In this document: positions 27,576 to 36,492 of the stretch, piece by piece | How positions within the stretch are numbered: the stretch's first letter is position 1 | Layout: each line of letters opens with the position of its first letter | Assembly (NCBI RefSeq): GCF_020736845.1 | Contig: NZ_JAFFQR010000008.1 | Coordinates: forward strand, 124,001-188,000 | Origin: Paenibacillus farraposensis | GTDB lineage: Bacteria; Bacillota; Bacilli; Paenibacillales; Paenibacillaceae | Reading direction: 5' to 3' | DNA: 64,000 nucleotides | Made by a program: the position numbers and the translations under genes | The notes under the pieces: model-generated | What the model was told of the DNA's origin: nothing | Database searches by the model: none | Seen by the model: only the letters and a program-made list of their open reading frames with translations

Positions 27576-28607
27576 CTACTTCCACAAAAATGGAGGATAC
27601 TCGTCCAAGTCTCCCCGAATATGCCTAGCCATGAGCAAGGCCTGTGAATAGGGCACCAGCCCCCAGGACATTTTCTCATTCAAATAAGGATGAATGATCT
27701 TGTCCTGCTTCCGCTCCTGCCATGCCTTCAATACGATTTTTCTCGTATCATCGTCCATCACCACAGCACCGTTTTCCTTCTTGTAAAATCCTTTGCCATG
27801 AATCAGCTTTTTGTTAATCAACGAAAGCACAAAGCGGTCGGCATAGACTCCTCGAAGTTCTTCCATCACGTCCAGTGCCAATGAGGCTCGTCCCGGGCGA
27901 TCTCTATGCAGGAAGCCTACATAAGCATCCAGACCAACAGCTTCCAAAGCAGACTTCATATCGTTTGACAGCAATGTGTAGGCAAAGGACAATAGAGCAT
28001 TTACATTATCCAACGGCGGACGCTTATGACGGCCATGGAAATAAAAATCATCCTTTTGCTGCAAGATCAATTCATCAAACACAGAATTATACTGAACCGC
28101 CGCTGTTCCTTCCAAGCCGCGCAACATGTCCAGTTCCTCCACTTCGCGGACCTGCTTCATGATCTCTGTTAAAGAAGCGGTCACCTTCTTCATGCGATCC
28201 GTATCAATACGAAGAGAGTAGTCCCTCGTTGCCCGTTCCAAAATCCATTTATGGTTATATATCTTACCTAAAATCATATTTCTTGCGATAAGAGCACTTC
28301 TTCTCTCATCATCCGAAATCCGATACTGTTCTTTTCTAAGCACCACATTTCCCCGGCTTTCTCCGGTAACTCGTGCCAGAAAACGTCCGCTGCGCGTCAT
28401 AAAGGTCAGGTTGATGTTGCGTGTTGCACAAGCTCCCATTAGGCCTGGGCTGACTCCTGCGTAGCCAAACGTGCAAACAGCCTCCAAATTATGCAAAGGA
28501 TAACGTGCAAGAATGGATTCTTCTTGTTTGACCACGATATTTTCTCCATCCAGTGACAAATACGTATCCGGCAACGTTACAAATAAGGTGTTCAGTAATT
28601 TTTTCAT
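27576..28607 (-). CDS. cas1: CRISPR integrase Cas1 (type I-C)
   Basis: 343 aa. Cas1 is the metal-dependent integrase that inserts spacers at the leader end. It has the N-terminal beta domain (MKKLLNTLFVTLPDTYLSLDGENIVV) and the catalytic helical domain with GFLHRDRPGRASLALDVMEELR, carrying the metal-binding His and Asp. The ATG overlaps the cas4 stop by 4 nt (ATGA). Confidence 0.97.
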   Translation of the reverse strand: MKKLLNTLFVTLPDTYLSLDGENIVVKQEESILARYPLHNLEAVCTFGYAGVSPGLMGACATRNINLTFMTRSGRFLARVTGESRGNVVLRKEQYRISDDERRSALIARNMILGKIYNHKWILERATRDYSLRIDTDRMKKVTASLTEIMKQVREVEELDMLRGLEGTAAVQYNSVFDELILQQKDDFYFHGRHKRPPLDNVNALLSFAYTLLSNDMKSALEAVGLDAYVGFLHRDRPGRASLALDVMEELRGVYADRFVLSLINKKLIHGKGFYKKENGAVVMDDDTRKIVLKAWQERKQDKIIHPYLNEKMSWGLVPYSQALLMARHIRGDLDEYPPFLWK

Positions 28608-29263
28608 TCAGCTATCCTGCTTTCAATAAAGCTTGAAACTGATCTTTTATTCAATATTTCAGGCACACATATGTTATGTAGCGAGCAACTTTGGCAGTGC
28701 GGACCCACTTTGGCTTTAGGTGTATGATTCCGCTCAAAGTATTGCCTCATTTCCTGCAAACTTGATCGCACACGTTCACGGTCCGATGCGGTGATGATGA
28801 CCTCTACGCGGTGTTTGATCTCATCGTAATAAAAATAGCCTTTGGAAATATCACATACGAGCATTTCTTCAAGGCACATGACTTGTGCGACCAACTGAGC
28901 ATGGTCCGAATCATTTCGTTTAGGTTTGCCGCGCTTGTATTCAACAGGAAAAGGAAGGTACGTACCTTCCTCCCCTGCAAGCGAAACGCCGAGAGGATCA
29001 CGCACAAACTCCACCACATCACAGATGCCAGTAATCCCAAGTTCTCTGGAATGTACAGGTAATGCGCGCACCACAAGCTTATCCCCTCTTTTCTCACGAA
29101 TCATAGGCTGATCGGCTTTTCGGTGTAAATGATTGCCCTCAATCGTCCGTACGTTTTCTTCCCATTGCTGCTCAATATGAATTAATGCCCACTGTCTTCT
29201 GCAGAAGTTAAAATGCTGAATCCCTGACAACAGCAAATAGTCTTCTTCATTATAGCCCTGCAT
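28604..29263 (-). CDS. cas4: CRISPR exonuclease Cas4
   Basis: 219 aa RecB-type nuclease with a 4Fe-4S cluster. Cys in FNFCRRQW and the C-terminal HCQSCSLHNIC give the four cluster ligands; the nuclease core is GICDVVEF ... PVEYKRGKPK. In type I-C it trims prespacers and selects the PAM. It overlaps the cas7 stop by 14 nt and the cas1 start by 4 nt. Confidence 0.97.
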   Translation of the reverse strand: MQGYNEEDYLLLSGIQHFNFCRRQWALIHIEQQWEENVRTIEGNHLHRKADQPMIREKRGDKLVVRALPVHSRELGITGICDVVEFVRDPLGVSLAGEEGTYLPFPVEYKRGKPKRNDSDHAQLVAQVMCLEEMLVCDISKGYFYYDEIKHRVEVIITASDRERVRSSLQEMRQYFERNHTPKAKVGPHCQSCSLHNICVPEILNKRSVSSFIESRIAE

Positions 29264-30125
29264 ACTCTTGAACCTCTAAGCCTTCGAGCGGTGTGAGTAT
29301 GCATTCATAATGTGTATCAAAAGTTTTGTCGTTTCCGTTTACATTTTCTTTTAATTTAACTTCTAAAGATCGGTGTACCTTAGCGGATGAGTATTTTCCA
29401 AGCTTGGAATTGTGCTCCCACCAATAGACTTTATGAACCTCCATACTGCCGTCAGGGCGGGCAGAGGATACATCATTTTCAAACAGCGAAATGAGCGCAT
29501 CCTTGATTTTTCCGGCATCCTCGTTTGTAAATCCCGTTTTTTCAGCTAGCTGTGTATTAATACTTCCCTTAAAAACATATACACCAAAATCTACCCGATG
29601 CTTCATCCCCATCGTATCAGAACCTTTTTCTTTCCCTGGCTCGGAATTTACACTTTTTGTGATTTGCATGGTTGTAATGTCAATGGGCTCAATACTAGTT
29701 GCAGTATGTACAGATACAGGTCCCCTCACCCCTACGGATACCCCCGCTCCTTTACTCGCCGCTTTGAATGCAAAGACTTGACCAAAGCTACGAACATCTA
29801 TCCATCCCTGACAGGCGATTTTGGCAAATTCATCACTGGAGCCTTGCTTATCTTTGAAAATTTTTTCCAATTCAGGATTAGCCTCTGCACGTTCTCTTAA
29901 ACTATTATAAGCATCCCATTTCCGATCATTAGACTGAACAAAAATGGATTCTCCCATATCTTGCAGACGATTTCTTATTTTCCGTTTCAGGGCCACATCT
30001 GAAATCTCTCCATAACCATCGTAATTTTGACGCGGGCGATTACCATTCAGAGGATCCCCATTCGGATTTGCTTTCGTGACAGACAAAACAACGGCAAAAT
30101 CAATTTTATGATCCAAAATAGACAT
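29250..30125 (-). CDS. cas7: Cascade backbone Cas7 (Csd2)
   Basis: 291 aa. The N-terminal DHKIDFAVVLSVTKANPNGDPLNGNRPR is the hallmark of Csd2/Csh2 RAMP proteins, followed by IRNRLQDMGESIFVQ and the VRGPVSVHTATSIEP segment. Copies of Cas7 coat the crRNA spacer; they also cause every sixth guide base to flip out, which matters for the CreR-like guide at 36229. It overlaps cas4. Confidence 0.97.
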   Translation of the reverse strand: MSILDHKIDFAVVLSVTKANPNGDPLNGNRPRQNYDGYGEISDVALKRKIRNRLQDMGESIFVQSNDRKWDAYNSLRERAEANPELEKIFKDKQGSSDEFAKIACQGWIDVRSFGQVFAFKAASKGAGVSVGVRGPVSVHTATSIEPIDITTMQITKSVNSEPGKEKGSDTMGMKHRVDFGVYVFKGSINTQLAEKTGFTNEDAGKIKDALISLFENDVSSARPDGSMEVHKVYWWEHNSKLGKYSSAKVHRSLEVKLKENVNGNDKTFDTHYECILTPLEGLEVQEYAGL

Positions 30126-30192
30126 GTTATTCTTCTCCTTTTCATGTGACTCTATATTTCAAAGATTGTTATGATCTGATACTACTGTTTAT

Positions 30193-32142
30193 TTACATGT
30201 CTGAGTTGTTACTATCTTGGTTGTCGTCATTACCTGCGTTGCTGTCCTTATTTTCTTGTTTATTCTTGCTGTGATAGAGCTTATATCGCTGACTATAAAA
30301 TCCTAGCAAATATTTGCCGGTTAGCGGTTCATTATTAAATTGATCAAATGGGATTTTTGAAGCGACTTCATCAATCATGCTGGAATAATAGTTGAGGCGT
30401 TTGCCAAATTTAGCTTGGTGTGGCTGCAGGGCATTCTGAATCGTTCTCCAGGTTCTTTCAGGATGTTGTGAGAATGCATTCATATAGCGTATGGCATTGG
30501 TCGAACGCTTCTCTTCCTGATCCAATGCGTTTCGTTCCAGCACATCCGCAATCGCTAACAGTCTGCCAAACAAATAGCTGCGATCCGTATTTTCTTCATC
30601 TAATGCCACGTTGTATCCCTCCTGTTTGTTAATTAATGCACATGTTACACTCAATGTCTTCTCCCATTCCCATTTTTCCATAGATACCGGATTAGAAGCA
30701 CGGTGAACAGCGCTCCTCACGATATCCTGAGGAATTTCTCGCCCATCTACGATGCATGGAAGCATGCGTTCCATCAAACCCTTAACGAGTTTGTCATTCG
30801 CTTTGGGGCCGTATGACGCAAAAGCAATATCCTTAGTCGCTGGAGCTCCCCAAAATTGTAACAACTCGCCTTGTTCATTTTTTTGATAACGGTGCAGCCA
30901 GACACACGTAGAATGCCAGTCAATCAATTTTTTAAAATACAGTTTTTTATTCAAATTACGATAATATAGAACAGCCATGCGTCCCGTTGTTGCTGAGTCA
31001 AGCACAAGAATATTGACCTTTGCTTTGGAATCCGATTTGACAGCAAGTTTATTACTGTAACCCGTTAGGGCTTTGGCCAGGTCAAATGCAATCTCTTCAT
31101 TTGTATGACTTTTGATTGCTATCGGTTTGGATGATTCGAGACCAAAATCCATTGCAAAGATGTTATCATTGTCTGTAAAGCCGGGCACATCCGGGGCATC
31201 ATTCCCCCATACTAGAAAAACACGATTATCCATAATTTTACCTTGACGATGAATCAGCCACTTTAATGCATTATGAGCCTTTTGAGAGACTTCATAGCTG
31301 ATACTTGCCGCTTCTTGACTATGAACAAATCGGCCTCTGAACGTAAATCCACTCGTATCATTGGCGGAAATCAGCTTCGCTTTATCCCCGGAATTTCTGA
31401 TTTTATTCGCATGTTTATCTGTGCTGGGAAGTTGCTTTCCGGTAACATAACAAATGTCTTCTTCCCCCAGCAAGTGACTGTAGTAACCAACAAATGAATC
31501 ATACATCTCTTTATCTTTCCAGACCTTGGCTAATGCTTGATGTGGAGAATACACATTAAAACGAATGAAAGCACTCGCTTGTTCACCAGGAACCGCCGTA
31601 AAAATAAGAGGTTTTTCTCGATGTAAAGCCTCGTACTTTTTGTCCCATTTAGCTATTAATTTCTGATGCTCATCCAGATATAAAACAGATTCGTTTACCA
31701 GATCCTGAATCAATCGGCGTTTGCTTAAATAACAATAGATACTTTTCACCTTTGAAGTAGCATAGTCTGACGTGGCCCAACCTTCCAACTGTTGAATATA
31801 AGCGGCAAAGGGATCTTCTTTGTTAACTTCTCCTCCATATGCTGCAAAATCTCCAGCAACGTAGCCTAATTTATCATGCAGCGGATAAGGCGCTACGACA
31901 GACCCGGCCCGGCTGGCTGATTTCTCCGTACAAGGAATCAATGTATTAAAGTCATCTTTATCAAGCACTCTGGCTGAATGAAAATCCCCCTGTTCCGTGA
32001 TTTCCACTTCAATCTGCGCATTTTGGGTCGTGTGGGAGATGGGCAGCAGCGTGTACTCGCGATCCTTATACTTTTTCTCTATCACACCCACACGGCCAAG
32101 GTTGGATTGATACGTTTCATATAAATTCAACAGCCAACTCAT
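30193..32142 (-). CDS. cas8c: Cascade large subunit Cas8c (Csd1)
   Basis: 649 aa, the usual Csd1 size. The N-terminus is [19 protein letters not shown]. Cas8c recognises the PAM and, through an internal start in related systems, also gives the small subunit Cas11c. The ATG at 32142 overlaps the cas5 stop by 4 nt (ATGA). The last 25 residues are a low-complexity Asn/Asp/Lys tail. An internal Cas11c start could not be settled by eye. Confidence 0.96.
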   Translation of the reverse strand: MSWLLNLYETYQSNLGRVGVIEKKYKDREYTLLPISHTTQNAQIEVEITEQGDFHSARVLDKDDFNTLIPCTEKSASRAGSVVAPYPLHDKLGYVAGDFAAYGGEVNKEDPFAAYIQQLEGWATSDYATSKVKSIYCYLSKRRLIQDLVNESVLYLDEHQKLIAKWDKKYEALHREKPLIFTAVPGEQASAFIRFNVYSPHQALAKVWKDKEMYDSFVGYYSHLLGEEDICYVTGKQLPSTDKHANKIRNSGDKAKLISANDTSGFTFRGRFVHSQEAASISYEVSQKAHNALKWLIHRQGKIMDNRVFLVWGNDAPDVPGFTDNDNIFAMDFGLESSKPIAIKSHTNEEIAFDLAKALTGYSNKLAVKSDSKAKVNILVLDSATTGRMAVLYYRNLNKKLYFKKLIDWHSTCVWLHRYQKNEQGELLQFWGAPATKDIAFASYGPKANDKLVKGLMERMLPCIVDGREIPQDIVRSAVHRASNPVSMEKWEWEKTLSVTCALINKQEGYNVALDEENTDRSYLFGRLLAIADVLERNALDQEEKRSTNAIRYMNAFSQHPERTWRTIQNALQPHQAKFGKRLNYYSSMIDEVASKIPFDQFNNEPLTGKYLLGFYSQRYKLYHSKNKQENKDSNAGNDDNQDSNNSDM

Positions 32143-32858
32143 TTCATGTTCCACCCCTCCCATTCTGCAAGCAATTCATCAACGGGTTGAACATTGTGCT
32201 CATCAAACCGTTTAGGCTGCATATCCGAAATGATGCGAACTTGTGGACATTTCTCCGGTGGAATAAATTCAATAACTCCATTCTTCATCACCGGATTCCA
32301 CAAGCGTACTTCCAACTGATTTCTGCCTGTCTCATCCGGATAATTGATTCCATGCACCATGTTTCCCAGATGAATGTCACCATAGTTATCATAGAAACCA
32401 GCTTCTTCACCAAAAACACAGGGCTCTACATAGGCTTGACATTCTCGTGTGCCCAGAAAAATATCTCTCCGACCGCCCGCAAGTAACGATCGTTTGAGTA
32501 TATTATGATGCTTGTTCTCATTACGGTCATATTCCATCTCGGGACGATGCAGATTAAAAACAAAATGAGCCTGAACCTCATAACAAGGGTCTTTCAAGTA
32601 CGTATAATTTGCAAGCGTATTACCGCCGCCATATTCGATGGGCCGAATCCCCTTGGATTCCATGCGGATGGGGTTAAGAACACGAACCTTGTCGACAACC
32701 ATTGTAATGGTAGGCTTCCAATAAATACTTTCTACAATTCCTTTTAATGCCTGATAGGTTGGTACACTGTACGTTAATTTCTCCCCACCCAGTTTGGTAA
32801 GCGGGTCTGTAAACAGTGCATAATCACCATAAACTTTAAATTCGATTGCGTTTCTCAA
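32139..32858 (-). CDS. cas5c: Cas5c, crRNA-processing endonuclease
   Basis: 239 aa. In type I-C, Cas5 replaces Cas6 and cuts within the repeat stem, leaving an 11-nt 5' handle. [49 protein letters not shown] is characteristic, and [30 protein letters not shown] carries the conserved Lys-His pair region. It lies 110 bp after cas3. Confidence 0.97.
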   Translation of the reverse strand: MRNAIEFKVYGDYALFTDPLTKLGGEKLTYSVPTYQALKGIVESIYWKPTITMVVDKVRVLNPIRMESKGIRPIEYGGGNTLANYTYLKDPCYEVQAHFVFNLHRPEMEYDRNENKHHNILKRSLLAGGRRDIFLGTRECQAYVEPCVFGEEAGFYDNYGDIHLGNMVHGINYPDETGRNQLEVRLWNPVMKNGVIEFIPPEKCPQVRIISDMQPKRFDEHNVQPVDELLAEWEGWNMK

Positions 32859-32968
32859 CTGGCAACTGCCTCCTTTCTATGACTTTTTTCTAAATTCAAT
32901 ACCAGAATATTACTTTTGACGCAGTCAGTCAACGCAAAATACAAGCCCCAAGACCTAAAAAGGTTTTC

Positions 32969-35461
32969 CTATAAGATAAAACCGTCATGCAGACTATCAT
33001 TTTCAAGGTTAAGCCCATAGGAATTATTATAGGCCCCCTCAGTTAAAGCCCATATTTTCCCATCCAAATAAGAAACCAACGCCTTATTTTGATCTAGTTG
33101 TTGTTTCTCATAATGGAATATATTAATGGTGAATTGCTGCGCCCTGCGCAGCAGGCTGCTAAGGTCCTCTATGCTTTGCTGTCCGTTTAGATCAGCAATG
33201 ATTTCCTTCCCTTCTTTGGCCCCACTTCCATAAGGAACAATGACTGCGGTCGTATGATCTTCAATAACTTCAAAATAATCTGCTGCTGTGTTATAGCTAT
33301 TCGCTAAAAATAAGGGGAGAATCGTGCCTCTCTCATTGTAATACGAACGATAGTACGTATTTTCACTACGATTGGCCGCCAGTAGTTCAGTCATGTTTTT
33401 TCTCAACTCGGGTATAAAATAATTCAAATTCGTTTCTAGCTCGGTATAATATTTTTGAAAATATACTTCCAAAGCCTGGGGAGACAATATGTTACCCCCA
33501 TAGCAGGCTTGATCACGTTGTAAGTCAATGAACATTTTTCTAGTAATTTCTTTGCCGATTTTAATTTCTTTGAGCCGCCCAAGATCTTCTTCTTCATGAT
33601 CAATGACAAACACCTGTTTCATTTCATCTCTTCCGTGGCGATTACATCTGCCTGCTGCCTGAGCAATAGAATCTAAGCCAGCTAAAGAGCGAATGACACA
33701 TGTAAAGCTAATATCCACTCCCGCCTCAATGAGTTGTGTACTGATACAAACAACAGGTTGTTGGTTTGCTAGATGCTGTTTTACTTTGTCCAGAATGTGA
33801 TTGCGGTGAGCAGGGCACATAGAGGTACTTAAGTGATAAACAGGGACCCCACTGCTTCCTTCTGTTAAGCGGTGATACAGATTTTTCACGACCGTTTTTG
33901 TATTTAAAATAACAAGTATACTTGGTTCATCAGCAAGCCGTTGTTCCACGAAATCGGCAAGTTTTTCCGTGTCCATGCTCACATCTGTTGCTTTATCAAC
34001 GATCTCAACCCGCTTAAACGCTTCTATGACAAAATCGAGGTCGTGCACCATTTCGGCATCTGGTTCAATTTCCAGCTTATTGTGTACAAAATCCAATTCC
34101 GGTTGTGTGGCAGTGCAGAGAACAATACTTGAAGAAGCATATGTTTTCAAAAAATTCACTGCTTGATTAAACAATGAAATACAGTGGGTGGGTATTTTTT
34201 GTACTTCATCAAAGATGATAACGGACTCACTCAAATTGTGAAGTCTGCGGATATTTCTGCTGCCGCTTGCATAAAACACATTTAAAAACTGAACCAGCGT
34301 GGTGAAGATGACCGGCGAATCCCAATTGTCCTTCGCCAGCTTTAATTTTTGGCGTGTATTCACGACAGCATCTTCAAGTTCGTTACTCTCTCCATCTATA
34401 TTTTCTACTTCATCCATGACCACGTTGGAATGATGCTCCAGAATGTTAGCATCATCCAGTAAGATTTTTCGAACCTCTTGGGCATTTTGTTCAATTATTG
34501 TCGTAAATGGAACAACATAGATGATATGCTTTTTTTCAAAAGCGGCTGCATGCCTTAGGGCATAACGTAAGCTGGCTAGTGTTTTTCCACCTCCTGTAGG
34601 TATGGAGAGCGTATATATCCCGGACGGCTTGTCCGCAAACTGCTCACATTGTTGGGACATTTCTTTTCTAAGTTGTTGAATGGAAGAACTGGCATTCAAC
34701 CCTGTTTGCAAAGTGTTTATATGTACCATTAATTTTTCGTAATACGTTTGAAATAACTTTTGATGGATCATCGGTTCATTGCTGCTTATATCGCCTTTCA
34801 CGTTATTTTCTTCAAAACAACGAGTGTTCGTTCGATCCGCATCAATCAATGCGCTGAACACAAACTTGGTTAAGAACATCATTTTAAGTTCAGTCTCTGT
34901 CTTATCATCTCGTTTCATATAGCGAACCAACTCGGCTCCTGCCTGATTCACATAATGATAAAACGTAGTTTCCTCTATAACTTGCTCATAAAAAAGGGCA
35001 ACCGCATGATCAAATCCCTCCAGTTTTCGGTCACGCACCCGATCCAAGAATTTCGATTCCAAATTGGGGTCTAAAAAATCCTGTAAATAAGCATGGTGCG
35101 AAATAATCACGTTTCCTACTACTTCAGCTAATAGACCCTTGTTCATAAAATCCTGCTGATCAAATGCTCCTTGAGGTTGAATGTGAAAGAGGTTGTACAA
35201 TAACTTTCCACCAGCGGTCGAATGATCCACGCTTCCCCGTTTCGGTGGATTCTCCGGATTTTGTATCGCTAAACGAATGTAATTCTGGAACTTTGTCGTG
35301 TACTTCCCTAAGTCATGCAACATACCAGCGAGTCCGGTAATATGCCGAATACCTATTTTGTCACCATAGATTTCTGCTAATTGTTGAGTTTCCAATAGAT
35401 GTTCGGCAACCGTTTGAACCTCTTGATCACTTTCCCGTATATGGGCGATATAGTCCATCAT
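32969..35461 (-). CDS. cas3: CRISPR helicase-nuclease Cas3
   Basis: 830 aa. The N-terminal HD nuclease is seen as LAGMLHDLGKYTTKFQNYI, with later histidines at VDHSTAGG and ISHHAYL. The helicase part has Walker A (SIPTGGGKTLASLRYAL), motif II IIFDEVQKIP, LCTATQPEL and RCNRHGR. Cas3 is recruited to R-loops made by Cascade and degrades DNA. AAAGGGG precedes the start. It is the first canonical cas gene; 242 bp separate it from the upstream small gene, with no clear terminator between. Confidence 0.97.
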   Translation of the reverse strand: MMDYIAHIRESDQEVQTVAEHLLETQQLAEIYGDKIGIRHITGLAGMLHDLGKYTTKFQNYIRLAIQNPENPPKRGSVDHSTAGGKLLYNLFHIQPQGAFDQQDFMNKGLLAEVVGNVIISHHAYLQDFLDPNLESKFLDRVRDRKLEGFDHAVALFYEQVIEETTFYHYVNQAGAELVRYMKRDDKTETELKMMFLTKFVFSALIDADRTNTRCFEENNVKGDISSNEPMIHQKLFQTYYEKLMVHINTLQTGLNASSSIQQLRKEMSQQCEQFADKPSGIYTLSIPTGGGKTLASLRYALRHAAAFEKKHIIYVVPFTTIIEQNAQEVRKILLDDANILEHHSNVVMDEVENIDGESNELEDAVVNTRQKLKLAKDNWDSPVIFTTLVQFLNVFYASGSRNIRRLHNLSESVIIFDEVQKIPTHCISLFNQAVNFLKTYASSSIVLCTATQPELDFVHNKLEIEPDAEMVHDLDFVIEAFKRVEIVDKATDVSMDTEKLADFVEQRLADEPSILVILNTKTVVKNLYHRLTEGSSGVPVYHLSTSMCPAHRNHILDKVKQHLANQQPVVCISTQLIEAGVDISFTCVIRSLAGLDSIAQAAGRCNRHGRDEMKQVFVIDHEEEDLGRLKEIKIGKEITRKMFIDLQRDQACYGGNILSPQALEVYFQKYYTELETNLNYFIPELRKNMTELLAANRSENTYYRSYYNERGTILPLFLANSYNTAADYFEVIEDHTTAVIVPYGSGAKEGKEIIADLNGQQSIEDLSSLLRRAQQFTINIFHYEKQQLDQNKALVSYLDGKIWALTEGAYNNSYGLNLENDSLHDGFIL

Positions 35462-35703
35462 TAATCCCCTTTAATTTTCTTTTAGAGTAATTTTTTTACC
35501 AAGTAAAAAAACAACAAAATCAAATTTATGCTAATAACATTACCTGCTGTATGCGTTCTGTAGATTTCTTTGATTAAAACTAGTGTCTCATAATAAGACT
35601 TATTTCCTGTCTTTTTAGCATCTCTTCCATTGTTAGCAGTATTGAATCTCCTCTATAATACCACACTTATATTTATGGATGACTGTATAGAACAATTATA
35701 AAA

Positions 35704-36015
35704 TTAAGGTTTTTTGGATTTTTTTCCTCGTGAAATTATTGCTGTTGCAATGTCTGCTAATGCATAATTTTTTTGTTTCATCTCATTAGCTAATGCCTTC
35801 AATTTCTGCTTTGTACCTCTAAGTTCTTCTTCCAACTGTTTAATTCTGATTTCATTAGGTTGCTCAGAAACATTAACCCAAGTTTTAATTTCGTGTACAA
35901 GCAGCCCTTTAGTGCGGCAATAATCTAATAACTCATCATAATTAAATCTATCAACTCGCAACAAAAAACTAAATTCCTGAAAACTGTTTTCTGTTTTTCT
36001 ACTGTTTTTCTCCAT
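35704..36015 (-). CDS. Small protein derived from an IS3-type transposase OrfA
   Basis: 103 aa, starting with AAGGAGGCG and ATG 36015. The middle FNYDELLDYCRTKGLLVHEIKTW and the end RIKQLEEELRGTKQKLKALANEMKQKNYALADIATAI match the second half of IS3/IS2-type OrfA proteins (LNEAELxEYCRRKGL ... RIRQLEKELRRKDxALAEAAAL). There is no DDE domain and no OrfB follows. Yet the frame is intact, with a strong ribosome site and a promoter that appears to be the target of a crRNA-like RNA (36204-36270). It may be a domesticated regulator at the head of the cas operon, or the guarded toxin of a CreTA-like pair. Both are inference. Confidence 0.6.
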   Translation of the reverse strand: MEKNSRKTENSFQEFSFLLRVDRFNYDELLDYCRTKGLLVHEIKTWVNVSEQPNEIRIKQLEEELRGTKQKLKALANEMKQKNYALADIATAIISRGKKSKKP

Positions 36016-36074
36016 CTTTAAGCGCCTCCTTGTAATTCACTAATAACTACTGAATGTTAATGTCGCCCATCTTA

Positions 36075-36095
36075 TTCAATATAATTTTATAGGAG
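36075..36095 (-). promoter_or_regulatory. Candidate Cascade target site over the promoter of the 35704-36015 gene
   Basis: The minus strand reads CTATAAAATTATATTGAA (36092 down to 36075). It equals the guide at 36229-36246 except at position 6. Just 5' of it is CTC (36095-36093), a YYC-type type I-C PAM. The site contains -10-like hexamers (TATAAA, TATATT) for the minus-strand gene, so bound Cascade should block its transcription. Confidence 0.7.
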
Positions 36096-36167
36096 CCTTA
36101 TATAAAACACAGTAACATTTCCCAAAAGATCAAAAAAATTTATGTTTTGCAACGTAGTCGATAAAAA

Positions 36168-36197
36168 TTGCTTTAAATTAATGATTTATGATACACT
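36168..36197 (+). promoter_or_regulatory. Promoter of the crRNA-like RNA
   Basis: TTGCTT (36168-36173), 18 nt, then TACACT (36192-36197) with an extended TG at 36189-36190. A start about 7 nt downstream falls at 36204, the first base of the degenerate repeat. Confidence 0.55.
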
Positions 36198-36203
36198 CGG
36201 CGT

Positions 36204-36270
36204 GTCGCTGAAAGGCGTGGATTGAAAACTATAGAATTATATTGAAGAGCCCGCCCTTAGCGGGTTTTTT
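36204..36270 (+). ncRNA. CreR/CreA-like guide RNA (degenerate CRISPR repeat + guide + terminator)
   Basis: GTCGC at 36204-36208 and GGCGTGGATTGAAAA at 36214-36228 match the two ends of the I-C repeat (GTCGCACTC...GAGTGCGTGGATTGAAAT); the stem is shortened. The 5'-handle part recognised by Cas5c and Cas8c is kept. Then comes the guide CTATAGAATTATATTGAA (36229-36246), which matches a promoter site at 36075-36092 in 17 of 18 positions; the single mismatch is guide position 6. A CCCGC/GCGGG hairpin with T6 ends it. The orientation is opposite to all four arrays, so it is not a stray terminal repeat. The guide-to-promoter match and the neighbouring cas genes fit the CreR (cas autoregulation) or CreA (toxin-guarding antitoxin) class. 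Confidence 0.72.
36247..36270 (+). terminator. Terminator of the crRNA-like RNA
   Basis: CCCGC (36250-36254), 5-nt loop, GCGGG (36260-36264), then TTTTTT. Confidence 0.8.
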
Positions 36271-36492
36271 CTCATTCTTTTTAAACATAACTTCCGTCTT
36301 TTCTCATAATCCTCTCAATCTATTCACTAAAATTATTGAATTACATATTAGCAACTATATTATTTAAATTATCGGCACATATTGGATGTATAGACTGAAA
36401 ATAAAGCTGAAATTTATTCAGCTTTATTTTCAATTCACTAACTTAGTCAGAGGACGATTCTACGTTTTAGTCCCTCACTTACACCCTCCACG

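Larger units (their letters stand above)
36016..36492. other. Regulatory interval between cas operon and array 2
   Basis: No protein gene. From left to right it holds: the leader and promoter of the small gene at 35704-36015 with a guide-matching site (36075-36092), a plus-strand promoter (36168-36197), a degenerate repeat plus guide (36204-36246), a terminator (36247-36270), then AT-rich sequence of no clear content up to the first repeat of array 2. Confidence 0.7.

Noticed and set aside
36204..36228. Degenerate repeat as a decayed terminal repeat of array 2
   Set aside because: It is in the opposite orientation to array 2, almost 270 bp from it, and has its own promoter, guide and terminator.
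36075..36246. The guide/target pair as a plain inverted repeat, for example an operator pair or IS end
   Set aside because: Possible, but the match starts exactly at the end of the repeat-like handle, has a PAM-like triplet on the correct side, and its single mismatch is at position 6; a chance or operator origin does not explain these together.
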